From Deltaproteobacteria bacterium (GTDB taxonomy: Bacteria; Myxococcota; B64-G9): DNA of 64,000 nt. The notes under the pieces were generated by a model. That model was not told the DNA's origin. It saw only the letters and a program-made list of their open reading frames with translations, and ran no database searches. Position 1 is the stretch's first letter. The number at the start of each line of letters is the position of its first letter. The DNA lies in contig JAFCZJ010000001.1 in assembly GCA_019314375.1 (NCBI GenBank), positions 17,510 to 81,509 on the forward strand, in the 5' to 3' direction. A program made the translations under genes and the position numbers. This document shows, piece by piece, positions 14,736 through 23,172 of this stretch.

Positions 14736-17408
14736 TCAGTGAACCTCATCCCAGCTTAGACCCACATGCACGTCGACCACCAGAGGTACTTCGAGTTGCA
14801 CGCCATGCTCCATCTTCTCGCGAACAAGGTTTTCCAGCAAGTCCAGCTCATCGTCAGGCACCTCGAACATGAGCTCATCGTGAACCTGCAAGATCATGCG
14901 ACTCCGCATCCCTTGCTCGCTCAAAGCCTGATGGATATCCACCATGGCTCGCTTGATGATATCCGCCGCCGTACCCTGAATGGGCGTGTTCTGGGCCATG
15001 CGCTCGGCGTTGCTGCGCACGTTGAAATTGCGACTCGACAGATTGGGCAAAAACCGCCTGCGGCCGAACAAAGTGGTCACCAGACCCTCTTGTCTTGCCT
15101 GCTCGTGAATCTTGGCAATCCAAGTTGAGACGCCCGCATGGCGTTCGAGATAAGTATCGATGATCTCCTTGGCCTCCCCATGAGAAACGCCAAGTTGCCG
15201 GGCCAAGGCAAAAGGTCCTTGACCATACAAAATGCCGAAATTGACCGCCTTGGCCCGGGTGCGCATGTCGGAAGACACCTGCTCCACCGGCACATCGAAA
15301 ATGCGAGCGGCGGTTCGGGCATGTACATCCTCTCCGTCCTGGAAGGCTTTTCGTAAATTTTGATCTCCGGTCACATGCGCCAAAATGCGCAACTCGACCT
15401 GACTGTAGTCGGCGCTGAGCAATTTGTGTCCAGGGGGCACTATGAAAGCCTTGCGAATCCGCCGTCCCAACTCGGTGCGCACGGGGATATTCTGCAGGTT
15501 GGGGTCCGAAGAAGACAAACGCCCGGTGGCCGCCACGGTCTGGTGAAAGCGACTGTGAATACGCCCGGTCTCCGGGTTGATCATGCCCGGCAAGACATCG
15601 GCGTATGTAGATTTCAGCTTGGCCACTTGCCGAAAAGCCAATATCTCAGCGGGCAAGGGGTGCTCGAAAGCCAAGATCTCCAATACACTCTGGTCCGTTG
15701 ATGGCCCGGATTTTGTCTTCTTCTGCACGGGCAAGCCCAGTTCTTCGAAGAGAATCACCCTCAGTTGGCTTGGTGAATTGATATTAAACGCGTGCCCGGC
15801 CAACTCGTGAATGCGCTGCTCCATCCGAACAAGCTCCGAACCCAGCTCCGTCGAAAGCTCGGTCAAACTTCGGGCATCGACCAAAAACCCCGCCTCCTCC
15901 ATGTTGATCAGCACCCGCAACAAGGGCAATTCGAGTCCCTGCATCAACTCACCCAGCCCGGCCTCCTCTACCTGGGGTCCCAACTTCTCACAAAGACGAA
16001 AGGTCACATCCGCATCTTCCGCGGCATAGGCCGTGGCCTTATCCAAAGGCACCTCGGCGAAAGTCACCTGTTGCTTGCCCTTGCCGGTCACGTCTTTGTA
16101 TTTAATGGTGTCGTGGCCCAGGAGTTCTTGAGCCAAATGGTCCAGACCATGGCTACGGCGCCCCGGATCAAGCAGATAGGACTGCAGCATGGAGTCGGCC
16201 GCGATGCGCCCCAGCTCAAGCCCATGTCGCCTCAGGATGAGGGCATCAAACTTGATATTCTGGCCCCAGATCTCCACACCATCGGGTCCGAAGACCCCTG
16301 ACAGCTCTTTTAAGACCACCTGAAGATCGAGTTGCGTGGGCGTCCCTTCTCCCTCGTGGGCCACGGGCAAATAGGCGGCCTGGCCCTCGGCCACACAAAA
16401 ACTCATGCCCACGATTTGGGCTTGCATGGGATCCAGTGAATCGGTTTCCAGATCCAAGGCGCATCGCCCCGCCCCGCGAATACGCTCCACCCATGCCGCC
16501 AATTGCTTAAGGTCCAGCAAGGTTTCGTAATGATCCGTGTCGATGCTGCGAACAGCCACCTGACTGCGCCTCAAAGCAGAAAATTCCATCTCGACAAAAA
16601 AAGCATCGAGCTTTTCCTCATCGGGGGGAGACAAGCGCAGGTCGTCCAAGGACAGCGCCATGTCCACATCCCGCTTGATGGCAGCCAACTTCCGCGACAA
16701 ACGCGCCGAGTCCGCCTGTTCGATAAGCCGCTCTTTGAGCTTGGATTTCTTCATGCCGTCGGCGGCGGCTAAGACGCTCTCCAAGTCCCCATGTTCCACA
16801 AGCAGCTTGGCCGCGGTCTTCGGCCCCACTCCATGGATGCCGGGAATATTGTCCGAGCTGTCACCCATCAGGGCCAAGAGGTCCACCACCTGCTCGGGTT
16901 TCACCCCCATTTTCTCGAAAACACCATCAGCGTCATAGCGCTTGCCCTTCATGGGATCCAAAAGCACCACCCCCGGCCCCACCAACTGCATCATGTCCTT
17001 GTCGCCGCTGACGATGACCACCTCTTGGCCAGCCTCCCTCGCGCGATCGGTAAGAGTGCCGATGAGATCGTCGGCTTCAAAGCCCACAAGCTCCACCTGA
17101 GGCAAATTCAAGGCCTCCACGGCCCGGCGCACCAAGGGACGCTGAGGCACCAACTCTTCCGGCGTCGGCGGCCGATTGGCCTTGTATTCAGGATAAATCT
17201 CATGCCGAAAAGTCGGCCCGGGCGCATCGAAAACCACCACCAAATTTTCCGGTTGTTCCTCATCCAAAAGCTTGAGCAGCATCCGGGTCACGCCGAACAC
17301 GGCGTTGGTGGGCGTACCGCTCGAGTTGGACAACTGGGCGATACCAAAAAAAGCGCGGTAGATATAGCCGCTTCCATCAATCAGGTAACAGGGAGAAGAA
17401 GAGTCCAT
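14736..17408 (-). CDS. polA: DNA polymerase I
   Basis: An 890-residue polymerase with all three activities. The N-terminal 5'-3' exonuclease spans about 1-290 (YLIDGSGYIYRAFF, SGDKDM, GDSSDNIPG). The 3'-5' proofreading domain is intact: Asp319/Glu321 in DLETDS, Asn384/Asp388 in GQNIKFD and Tyr461/Asp465 in YAAED. The family A polymerase has motif A (DYSQVELRI), the O-helix (RAKAVNFGILYGQG) and motif C (VHDELMFEVP). The ATG at 17408 is chosen because the polymerase fold begins there. An in-frame extension to 17552 would translate the upstream repeat region into an unrelated Asp/Ser-rich tail. No strong ribosome-binding site precedes it. Confidence 0.97.
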   Translation of the reverse strand: MDSSSPCYLIDGSGYIYRAFFGIAQLSNSSGTPTNAVFGVTRMLLKLLDEEQPENLVVVFDAPGPTFRHEIYPEYKANRPPTPEELVPQRPLVRRAVEALNLPQVELVGFEADDLIGTLTDRAREAGQEVVIVSGDKDMMQLVGPGVVLLDPMKGKRYDADGVFEKMGVKPEQVVDLLALMGDSSDNIPGIHGVGPKTAAKLLVEHGDLESVLAAADGMKKSKLKERLIEQADSARLSRKLAAIKRDVDMALSLDDLRLSPPDEEKLDAFFVEMEFSALRRSQVAVRSIDTDHYETLLDLKQLAAWVERIRGAGRCALDLETDSLDPMQAQIVGMSFCVAEGQAAYLPVAHEGEGTPTQLDLQVVLKELSGVFGPDGVEIWGQNIKFDALILRRHGLELGRIAADSMLQSYLLDPGRRSHGLDHLAQELLGHDTIKYKDVTGKGKQQVTFAEVPLDKATAYAAEDADVTFRLCEKLGPQVEEAGLGELMQGLELPLLRVLINMEEAGFLVDARSLTELSTELGSELVRMEQRIHELAGHAFNINSPSQLRVILFEELGLPVQKKTKSGPSTDQSVLEILAFEHPLPAEILAFRQVAKLKSTYADVLPGMINPETGRIHSRFHQTVAATGRLSSSDPNLQNIPVRTELGRRIRKAFIVPPGHKLLSADYSQVELRILAHVTGDQNLRKAFQDGEDVHARTAARIFDVPVEQVSSDMRTRAKAVNFGILYGQGPFALARQLGVSHGEAKEIIDTYLERHAGVSTWIAKIHEQARQEGLVTTLFGRRRFLPNLSSRNFNVRSNAERMAQNTPIQGTAADIIKRAMVDIHQALSEQGMRSRMILQVHDELMFEVPDDELDLLENLVREKMEHGVQLEVPLVVDVHVGLSWDEVH

Positions 17409-17439
17409 GAGAGCAAGGTACTTTTGTGCACGCCCCGAA

Positions 17440-17790
17440 GTCAATCCCAGCCGGTTGTTCGTCCACCCGGATGCGTCCATCCCGGATGCGTCCACCCCGG
17501 CATCCATCACGCCCCTCTGTGCCGGGACACGTACACCCCGGAAGAACCTCATCGCCTATCGGCTCGAGAACCTTTCGGGGCTCTTAGTTGCGGCAGGGTT
17601 CATCCCGGGCCTCGCCCCGATGCGCCGTTCACCTTCGGGATCACCGCCCCCATGCGCCGTCCACCTTCGCGATTCGCTCCCATGCGCCGTTCACCCCCAA
17701 TGTTCGCCAATTGACGTCCCGGGCGGGGATAAACCCCGCCCCTACGGATTTTCGGAGGTTCACCCCCGCGATTCGCCCCCCCGTTCGCTG
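17440..17790. repeat. GC-rich short-repeat region in a 471-bp gene-free stretch
   Basis: Between polA and the cysteine-rich lipoprotein, the sequence is a patchwork of short units. 'GGATGCGTCCA' plus a Cys-rich spacer occurs around 17468-17495, 'ATGCGCCGT(T/C)CACC' around 17620-17700 (three copies), and 'GCGATTCGC' twice (near 17668 and 17772). A palindromic element (17721-17741) sits inside. No tRNA, coding sequence or transposase is visible. The final ~60 bases before 17880 lack obvious repeats and should contain the lipoprotein promoter, but no clear -35/-10 was found. Confidence 0.55.
17721..17741. repeat. REP/MITE-like palindrome
   Basis: A perfect 8-bp inverted repeat, GGGCGGGG and CCCCGCCC, around the loop ATAAA, followed by CTACGGAT. 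From memory, near-identical 'GTAGGGGCGGGGTTTATCCC'-type elements recur between genes in many bacterial genomes. It is probably a dispersed non-autonomous repeat rather than a terminator, because no T-tract follows on either strand. Confidence 0.5.
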
Positions 17791-17879
17791 ATTACCACCT
17801 GCGGCAATAATCACCAGGGCCTACCGCTTTACTCCAAGCTTGTGTAGACTAGAGCCATTGTGTGCAGAGGGAGATAAAC

Positions 17880-20153
17880 ATGAAAAAAGCGTTCCTACTC
17901 GTGTTGGCGATTTCCTGGATGGCCGGTTGTGGCGGCGGTGAACTGGAATCCTGGGGCTGCACCGGCGATGACGAATGCAAACATGGCCGGGTCTGTATCG
18001 ATGGCCGCTGCGAAGATGCCTCCAGCGTTTGCACGAGCGATGACGACTGCCCCGCGGGTCAGAGTTGCTTTCAGTCCATCTGCAAAGTCTGCGATGGAGA
18101 CGCCGATGGGGTCTTTGGCCCAGCTTGCAACGGTGCCGACTGCGATGACCAACATGGCGGTGTCCACCCGGGCGCGGACGAGCTTTGCGGCGATCAACTG
18201 GACAACGACTGCGACGGCGTCACCGATCCCGCCGCCCTTTGTGATGATCTCTGCGCACTCATTGACTGCCCCGACGGCATGGCCTGTGATCCGAGCACCG
18301 GAGAATGCGTGCCCATCTGCGCCGAGCAATGCCAGGGCAAGGAATGCGGCCCTGACGGTTGTGGCGGTTCTTGCGGCCTTTGTCCCACCGGGGAATTTTG
18401 CAACCGACAAGGACTGTGTGAAAGCGGCTGCGTGGACGCATGCGCGGCGGGCAGCAGATCCTGCATCGGCAACGCAGTGGTCACCTGCGCCGACGAAAAC
18501 GGGGATGGCTGCACCGAATGGTCCGAGCCCCAAGCCTGTGCCCCCGAACAAGTTTGCACAGACGGTGCCTGTGAATCCTGCACCCCAAATTGCGCAGGCT
18601 TAGAATGCGGCTCGGACGGCTGCGGTGGAAGCTGCGGGGGCTGCGATCCGGATGAACACTGTGAAGCAGGCCGCTGCGTTTCGGGTTGTTTCGATGAATG
18701 CGAATGGGGCGACAGCTACTGCCTGGATGCCTACTCATTTTCCGAATGTGGCTTTTTCGACCAGGATCTCTGTCTTGAGTATGGTCCGCCCGTCTGGTGC
18801 GATGAGGATTCTCCCTGCGACCCCGAGCTGGGACGCTGCCGAGGGACCTGTTGGGATGAATGCGAATGGGGCATGAGCTTCTGCATGGACAACTATAGCT
18901 TCCAGGAATGCGCCGACTTCGACGGCGATGGCTGTGCCGAACTGGGACCGGTCCAGCTCTGTCCGGAGAGCGAGCCCTGTAACCGCATGACGGGCCGCTG
19001 CGAGGGCGGATGCTGGGACGAATGTTTCTGGGGCGAGAGCTTCTGCGTCGATGAACAAGGCTACATGGAATGCGGCGATTGGGACAACGACGAGTGCCTG
19101 GAACTCGGCCCCTACCAGTCTTGTGGACCCGATAACTTCTGCGACTGGGAGACAGGGCGGTGTTATGGGGGATGCAGGGACGAATGCGAGATCTGGGAGC
19201 GCTACTGCCTGGATTATTGGTTTTACGTGGAATGCGGCAACTTCGACTACGACCCCTGCCTGGAGTTTGGCGAGCCCATGGAATGCCCGCCGGAACTGCC
19301 TTGCGACTGGAACACCGGCTTCTGCGGTGGGTGCCTCCCCTTGAGCTGCTCTGACATGGGCTTTGAATGCGGATGGCAGGACGACGGCTGTGGCGGCGGT
19401 CAATACTGCGGAGACTGTCAACCTGGAGAAATATGCACCCGCAACGGACAGTGCCGGGCTGATGGAACCCACGATGGAGCGGGAGAACCCTGCGATTGGT
19501 ACAACGGCTGCCCGGACGACTGGAACGCCGCATACATCTGCGTTGAAACACCTGGCGACTGGCAGGGCTTCTGCTCTTTCCCTTGCGACAACAACGCAGA
19601 CTGCGCCCTGGAATTCCCTGGAGGCTGCTGTGAAGAACTCGCCCCGGATCACAAGGTATGCCTCTTCGGAGAGTATTGTAACAGCAACTGGCCTGGATAC
19701 TTAGAGGACTGCTCGGACACCATGATGTGCCAACCAGACATGCTCTGCATCGACATCGAGGGCCAGGGTCGAAGCATCTGCATGCTCACCTGCGATACAA
19801 GCGTCAACGTCTGCCCTGAAGGCGGCAACTGCCTTCCCGTGGAAGATGGCGCGGCCGCCGGGATTTGCCTGCCCACCGGCGACGGCGTCTTCGGCGATCC
19901 CTGCACCCTGACGGTCGGCTGTCAGGCGGGCCTGGTCTGCATTCGCCTGGACGAAGAACACCAGGGCTTCTGCAACCGCTTGTGCTCGGAATTTTTGCCC
20001 TGCCCCAACAGCTTTGACTGCATCCTGGAAGACGGGACAGGAGGCATCTGGTGCGCTGCGATGTGTGAGAACGAGTGGGAATGCGATTTCCTTGGAGATT
20101 GGGAGTGTGTGGATGCCTGGGGCGCGGGAATCGGCACCTGTCTTCCCAATTAA
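17880..20153 (+). CDS. cysteine-rich surface lipoprotein with MopE-like motif and four 54-residue repeats
   Basis: A 757-residue lipoprotein (lipobox MAGC, Cys about 16) made almost entirely of small disulfide-rich modules. After a short EGF-like start comes a MopE-type putative metal-binding motif: CDGDADGVFGPACNGADC, then a PGADE element and a DNDCDG element. A GPDGCGGSCG-type block follows. Next come four tandem repeats of exactly 54 codons starting at 18684, 18846, 19008 and 19170, each with a (W/F)DECxWGxSxCxDxYxFxEC-like core rich in acidic and aromatic residues; a degenerate relative begins near 18426. Further Cys modules fill the C-terminus. This style is typical of Myxococcota surface proteins. 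A metal-binding or adhesive role is inference. A GAGGGAG ribosome-binding site precedes the ATG at 17880. Confidence 0.8.
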   Translation: MKKAFLLVLAISWMAGCGGGELESWGCTGDDECKHGRVCIDGRCEDASSVCTSDDDCPAGQSCFQSICKVCDGDADGVFGPACNGADCDDQHGGVHPGADELCGDQLDNDCDGVTDPAALCDDLCALIDCPDGMACDPSTGECVPICAEQCQGKECGPDGCGGSCGLCPTGEFCNRQGLCESGCVDACAAGSRSCIGNAVVTCADENGDGCTEWSEPQACAPEQVCTDGACESCTPNCAGLECGSDGCGGSCGGCDPDEHCEAGRCVSGCFDECEWGDSYCLDAYSFSECGFFDQDLCLEYGPPVWCDEDSPCDPELGRCRGTCWDECEWGMSFCMDNYSFQECADFDGDGCAELGPVQLCPESEPCNRMTGRCEGGCWDECFWGESFCVDEQGYMECGDWDNDECLELGPYQSCGPDNFCDWETGRCYGGCRDECEIWERYCLDYWFYVECGNFDYDPCLEFGEPMECPPELPCDWNTGFCGGCLPLSCSDMGFECGWQDDGCGGGQYCGDCQPGEICTRNGQCRADGTHDGAGEPCDWYNGCPDDWNAAYICVETPGDWQGFCSFPCDNNADCALEFPGGCCEELAPDHKVCLFGEYCNSNWPGYLEDCSDTMMCQPDMLCIDIEGQGRSICMLTCDTSVNVCPEGGNCLPVEDGAAAGICLPTGDGVFGDPCTLTVGCQAGLVCIRLDEEHQGFCNRLCSEFLPCPNSFDCILEDGTGGIWCAAMCENEWECDFLGDWECVDAWGAGIGTCLPN
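18684..19331 (+). repeat. four tandem 162-bp (54-codon) repeats inside the lipoprotein gene
   Basis: Unit starts at 18684, 18846, 19008 and 19170 are exactly 162 bp apart. Cys, Trp/Tyr and Asp/Glu positions are conserved while other codons have drifted, indicating old internal duplication under constraint. Confidence 0.8.
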
Positions 20154-20155
20154 GC

Positions 20156-21331
20156 CTACTTCTTTCGGGACAGGCTAACAGCCAACTCGTCAACACCGTC
20201 GACCGTCAGTGGATACATGTCGAAAACCTGTTCAACGATCAAGACGCTGGGTGCCTGCCACATATTGCGGCGCATCGGGTTCAACCACGCGCTGTGCCGA
20301 AAATGCTCAGTCAAACGACGCAGGTGGGTCACGCCGGGCTCTTCGTTGCGCTCACTCCAATCGATGGAACCGTAGCGATCCAGCAGTTCGCCTGGATACA
20401 TGTATGCATCACCCACCATCACCAGGCGCGCATCCCTGTCGAAACGACGGAAAAGGTCATCGAGGGGGACGGACTCGTAGAACGACGTATCACGGTAAAT
20501 TTTGTCGTAAACACAGTTATGGAAAAAATAGCACTCAAAGCGCTTGAAGTGCTGGGCGGCGTGGGCCGCCGAGAACAACAAGTCCACCAATCGCCGGTAT
20601 GGCTCCATGGAGCCGCCCACGTCCATGGCCAAAATCAAAGACAGGTTATTGGCCCGTGGCGGTCTGAACACCAAATCCAAGTCACCCGCCTGACGAGCGG
20701 TGGCGTCGATGGTGGCGTCCACATCCAGTTCATCCGCCCGGCCTGCTCGTTTCAGGGCCCTCAGCTTCTTCAGTGCCACGCCGAGCAAACGGGTGTCCAA
20801 GACCTGATCTCGCCGATGTTCTCGAAAACGTCTCTCAGCCGCCACCTGCACGGCAGAGCCCAGGCGCCCCTGCCCACCCACGCGTATCCCTCCAGGGTGA
20901 TAACCGCTGTGCCCGAAAGGAGAGGTGCCCCCCGTCCCCACCCAACGGTTGCCTCCATCGTGTCTGCCGTCCTGCTCGGCAAGACGTTTCTCAAGCTCTG
21001 CCCGCAACGCTTCGACGTCCACTGAGTCCAAAAGCCGGCGCATGGCGGGATCGACGGCATAAGGTTCGATGCCTTGCTCCAACCATTCCATCACCTGTTC
21101 TTCGATGTTCGGCAGAAACTCAGCCACACCCTTAAAGTGCTGAGCGAAACACTGATCAAAATCATCCAGCTCGCTCTCATCCTTGACCAGGATGCTCCGC
21201 GACAAAGAATAAAAACCCATCAGAGACGAGCCATGAAGACCCTTGACCAAGCCTTCCAGCAGGGTCATCCATTGCTGAGGCGTCACGCGCAAACCGCGTT
21301 CTCGTAAGCGATAGAAAAAGCCCAAAAACAT
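20156..21331 (-). CDS. VWA domain protein, CoxE-like
   Basis: A 391-residue protein of the CoxE-like VWA group (COG3552/COG3825 type) that partners with MoxR ATPases. The N-terminal half is helical with a conserved RVTPQQWMTLLEGL. The VWA core starts at about residue 235 with LSLILAMDVGGSMEP. This is a MIDAS-like motif in which the usual first Ser is Gly, a form I associate with this subfamily. The C-terminus has VMVGDAYMYPGEL and WLNP. The ATG at 21331 overlaps the moxR stop (TGATG); a longer upstream frame is just read-through of moxR. Together the pair probably acts as a chaperone-like system assembling or activating a protein or metal complex; the client is not nearby. Confidence 0.88.
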   Translation of the reverse strand: MFLGFFYRLRERGLRVTPQQWMTLLEGLVKGLHGSSLMGFYSLSRSILVKDESELDDFDQCFAQHFKGVAEFLPNIEEQVMEWLEQGIEPYAVDPAMRRLLDSVDVEALRAELEKRLAEQDGRHDGGNRWVGTGGTSPFGHSGYHPGGIRVGGQGRLGSAVQVAAERRFREHRRDQVLDTRLLGVALKKLRALKRAGRADELDVDATIDATARQAGDLDLVFRPPRANNLSLILAMDVGGSMEPYRRLVDLLFSAAHAAQHFKRFECYFFHNCVYDKIYRDTSFYESVPLDDLFRRFDRDARLVMVGDAYMYPGELLDRYGSIDWSERNEEPGVTHLRRLTEHFRHSAWLNPMRRNMWQAPSVLIVEQVFDMYPLTVDGVDELAVSLSRKK

Positions 21332-22179
21332 CAGCGCCCCAAAAGCCCCCGACCACTGCGATTCGACCCGCGCGCCACAACGTCCAAATCCTCGGGTTTT
21401 TTGATCATGGCACCAAGAAAGGGAATCTCCCGGTTCAGCTCTTTGTGGCTGATGCCTGCGGCAAGCAAGGCCCCGATCCAGTCGATGAGCTCGGAGGTTG
21501 AGGGAAGTTTTCGCAATCCGTGGAGTTCCCTCAGCCAATAGAACTTCTCCAAACATTGTTTCAACAACTTCTCATTCAGCTTGGGGTGGTGAACAGCCAC
21601 GATCTCAGCCATCCGAGCAGCATCCGGGAACTGGATGTAATGAAAAATGCAACGCCGCAAAAAAGCATCAGGCAGTTCCTTCTCTGCGTTTGAAGTGATG
21701 ATAACCACGGGCCGCTGCTTGGCCTGGTGCACATCTCCGGTCTCCGCCACCCGAAACTCCATGACGTCCAACTCATGGAGCAGATCATTCGGAAACTCTA
21801 AATCGGCCTTGTCGATCTCGTCGATGAGCAGCACCACCTGCTCGTCGACGGTCAGAGCCTCGCCGAGGGGGCCAAACCGAATGTACTGCCGAATGTCCGA
21901 AACATCCTTGTCGCCAAAACGACTGTCCTGCAGTCGCTGCACCGTGTCGTAGACATACAAACCCTCGACGGCCTTGGAAGTGGACTTGACGTTCCAGCTA
22001 AGAAGCGGCAAGCCGAGTTGCTCGGCCACGGCATGGGCCAAAAGCGTCTTGCCAGTACCAGGCTCACCCTTGATCAACAAGGGCCGCCCAAGTGCGACGG
22101 CCACATTGACCGCATGCCGCAACTCGGGTGAAGTGATGTATCGTGAGGTTCCTGAAAAGCGCTCAAACTCTGTCATCAT
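21331..22179 (-). CDS. MoxR family AAA+ ATPase
   Basis: A 282-residue AAA+ ATPase of the MoxR class. Walker A is GEPGTGKT near residue 40, Walker B is VVLLIDEIDKAD near 112, sensor 1 is VIITSNAEKELPD and the arginine-finger region is FLRRCIFHYIQFP. The C-terminal helical lid contains RKLPSTSELIDW. The ATG at 22179 is preferred because GAGGAG lies 6 bases upstream; an ATG three bases later is also possible. It is translationally coupled to the VWA gene downstream. MoxR-VWA pairs remodel proteins or insert cofactors in other bacteria, but the target here is unknown. Confidence 0.92.
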   Translation of the reverse strand: MMTEFERFSGTSRYITSPELRHAVNVAVALGRPLLIKGEPGTGKTLLAHAVAEQLGLPLLSWNVKSTSKAVEGLYVYDTVQRLQDSRFGDKDVSDIRQYIRFGPLGEALTVDEQVVLLIDEIDKADLEFPNDLLHELDVMEFRVAETGDVHQAKQRPVVIITSNAEKELPDAFLRRCIFHYIQFPDAARMAEIVAVHHPKLNEKLLKQCLEKFYWLRELHGLRKLPSTSELIDWIGALLAAGISHKELNREIPFLGAMIKKPEDLDVVARGSNRSGRGLLGR

Positions 22180-22259
22180 GAGGTCTCCTCGCTCAACTCC
22201 TATCACAGCCCAGACCGGAGGTACAAGCTGCCGACCCTCGGTATGCCGAAAAGTATCGG

Positions 22260-22346
22260 TATAGGCATATAATGTGCCTCTTTTGTCTCATTACGGCAAA
22301 TACTCATTGCCAAAATGAGTCATTAGAGGTATTTTATATGCCTATA
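22260..22346. promoter_or_regulatory. nested palindromic operator/promoter region of the AbiE module
   Basis: Two 22-bp arms (22260-22281 and 22325-22346) form an imperfect inverted repeat, 18 of 22 matching, each beginning TATAGGCATATAA when read inward. Inside lies a perfect 7-bp inverted repeat, ACTCATT/AATGAGT (22302-22320, loop GCCAA), and an overlapping GGCAA/TTGCC pair. A TATAAT at 22268-22273 could be the -10. AbiEi antitoxins repress their own promoter by binding inverted repeats, so this is the probable autoregulatory operator. That function is inference from family knowledge plus position. Confidence 0.6.
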
Positions 22347-22365
22347 TGGAGGCAATTCGGAAACC

Positions 22366-23172
22366 ATGAAACCAAGCACCTTCTTCGGTCGCCATCCAGT
22401 GTTCAGATTTGACGAATTCCGGGCTGCCTACCTTGCCAAGGGCACCCGCAGCGCCCAAACAGCGGCCTCCATATTGAAGCAGCATGTGGCTGCGGGTCGT
22501 CTTATCAACGTACGCAGAGGGCTTTATGCATGCCTTCCCCCAGGTGCTGATCCGACAAGCTTTCGGGTGGACCCATACCTGCTGGCAAGCCGAGTCTCCA
22601 AAAACTCGATCCTTGCATACCACAGCGCCCTCGAACTACTCGGCAAGGCTCATTCGCTTTCCAACCGAATTACCTACCTCACCAAGCGACGGGTCAAGCC
22701 TTTCGAGTTTCAGGGGATCCAATTCCTCGCCGTGCTGGTTCCGGCAGCCCTACGAAATTCTTCCGATTCGGGCGGAGGCCTGATAGACGAACGTCGCCTC
22801 GGCCTCGCCCTGAGCGTGACCGGTTACGAACGCACGATGGTCGATGTGCTCCATTCACCGCGCTACGGCGGCGGCTGGGAAGAGATATGGCGCTCGCTCG
22901 AGGCGATCGAGTTCGTCGATCTGGACTTTGTCGTCGACTATGTGCTCCGACTCGGCTCTGCGCTTACGGTGGCACGCGTCGGCTTTTTCCTCGAGCAGCA
23001 CCGGGACGAACTCCTGGTCGAAGATCGGCACCTCAAAACCTTGCAGGCCAATGTTCCGTCCCGGCCGAGCTACTTCGACCGGCGGCACCGCAAAGGAGGC
23101 AAGCTCCTCTCCCGCTGGAATCTGATCATCCCAAACAAAGTGCTCACGCGTGCATGGGCGGAGGTCTCGTGA
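22366..23172 (+). CDS. abiEi: AbiEi-type antitoxin (type IV TA)
   Basis: A 268-residue protein of the AbiEi antitoxin family. The N-terminal ~90 residues form a winged helix (AAYLAKGTRSAQTAASILKQ, then GRLINVRRGLYACLPPG), used in relatives to bind the operator. A middle block YLLASRVSKNSILAYHSALELLG and TKRRVKPFEF are family landmarks. In the characterised system this protein neutralises the AbiEii nucleotidyltransferase without direct stable binding (type IV), and the pair gives abortive infection against phage. The stop overlaps the toxin start by 4 bp. It lies directly behind the large palindrome at 22260-22346. Confidence 0.9.
   Translation: MKPSTFFGRHPVFRFDEFRAAYLAKGTRSAQTAASILKQHVAAGRLINVRRGLYACLPPGADPTSFRVDPYLLASRVSKNSILAYHSALELLGKAHSLSNRITYLTKRRVKPFEFQGIQFLAVLVPAALRNSSDSGGGLIDERRLGLALSVTGYERTMVDVLHSPRYGGGWEEIWRSLEAIEFVDLDFVVDYVLRLGSALTVARVGFFLEQHRDELLVEDRHLKTLQANVPSRPSYFDRRHRKGGKLLSRWNLIIPNKVLTRAWAEVS

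Noticed and set aside
17409..17552. 48-residue N-terminal extension of PolA
   Set aside because: The extension translates the short-repeat region and has no counterpart in DNA polymerase I; the conserved 5'-nuclease fold begins at the ATG at 17408.
22887..23168. Upstream extension of the AbiEii frame
   Set aside because: It overlaps the antitoxin gene by almost 300 bp; the GTG at 23169 with GGAGG and a 4-bp GTGA overlap is far better.
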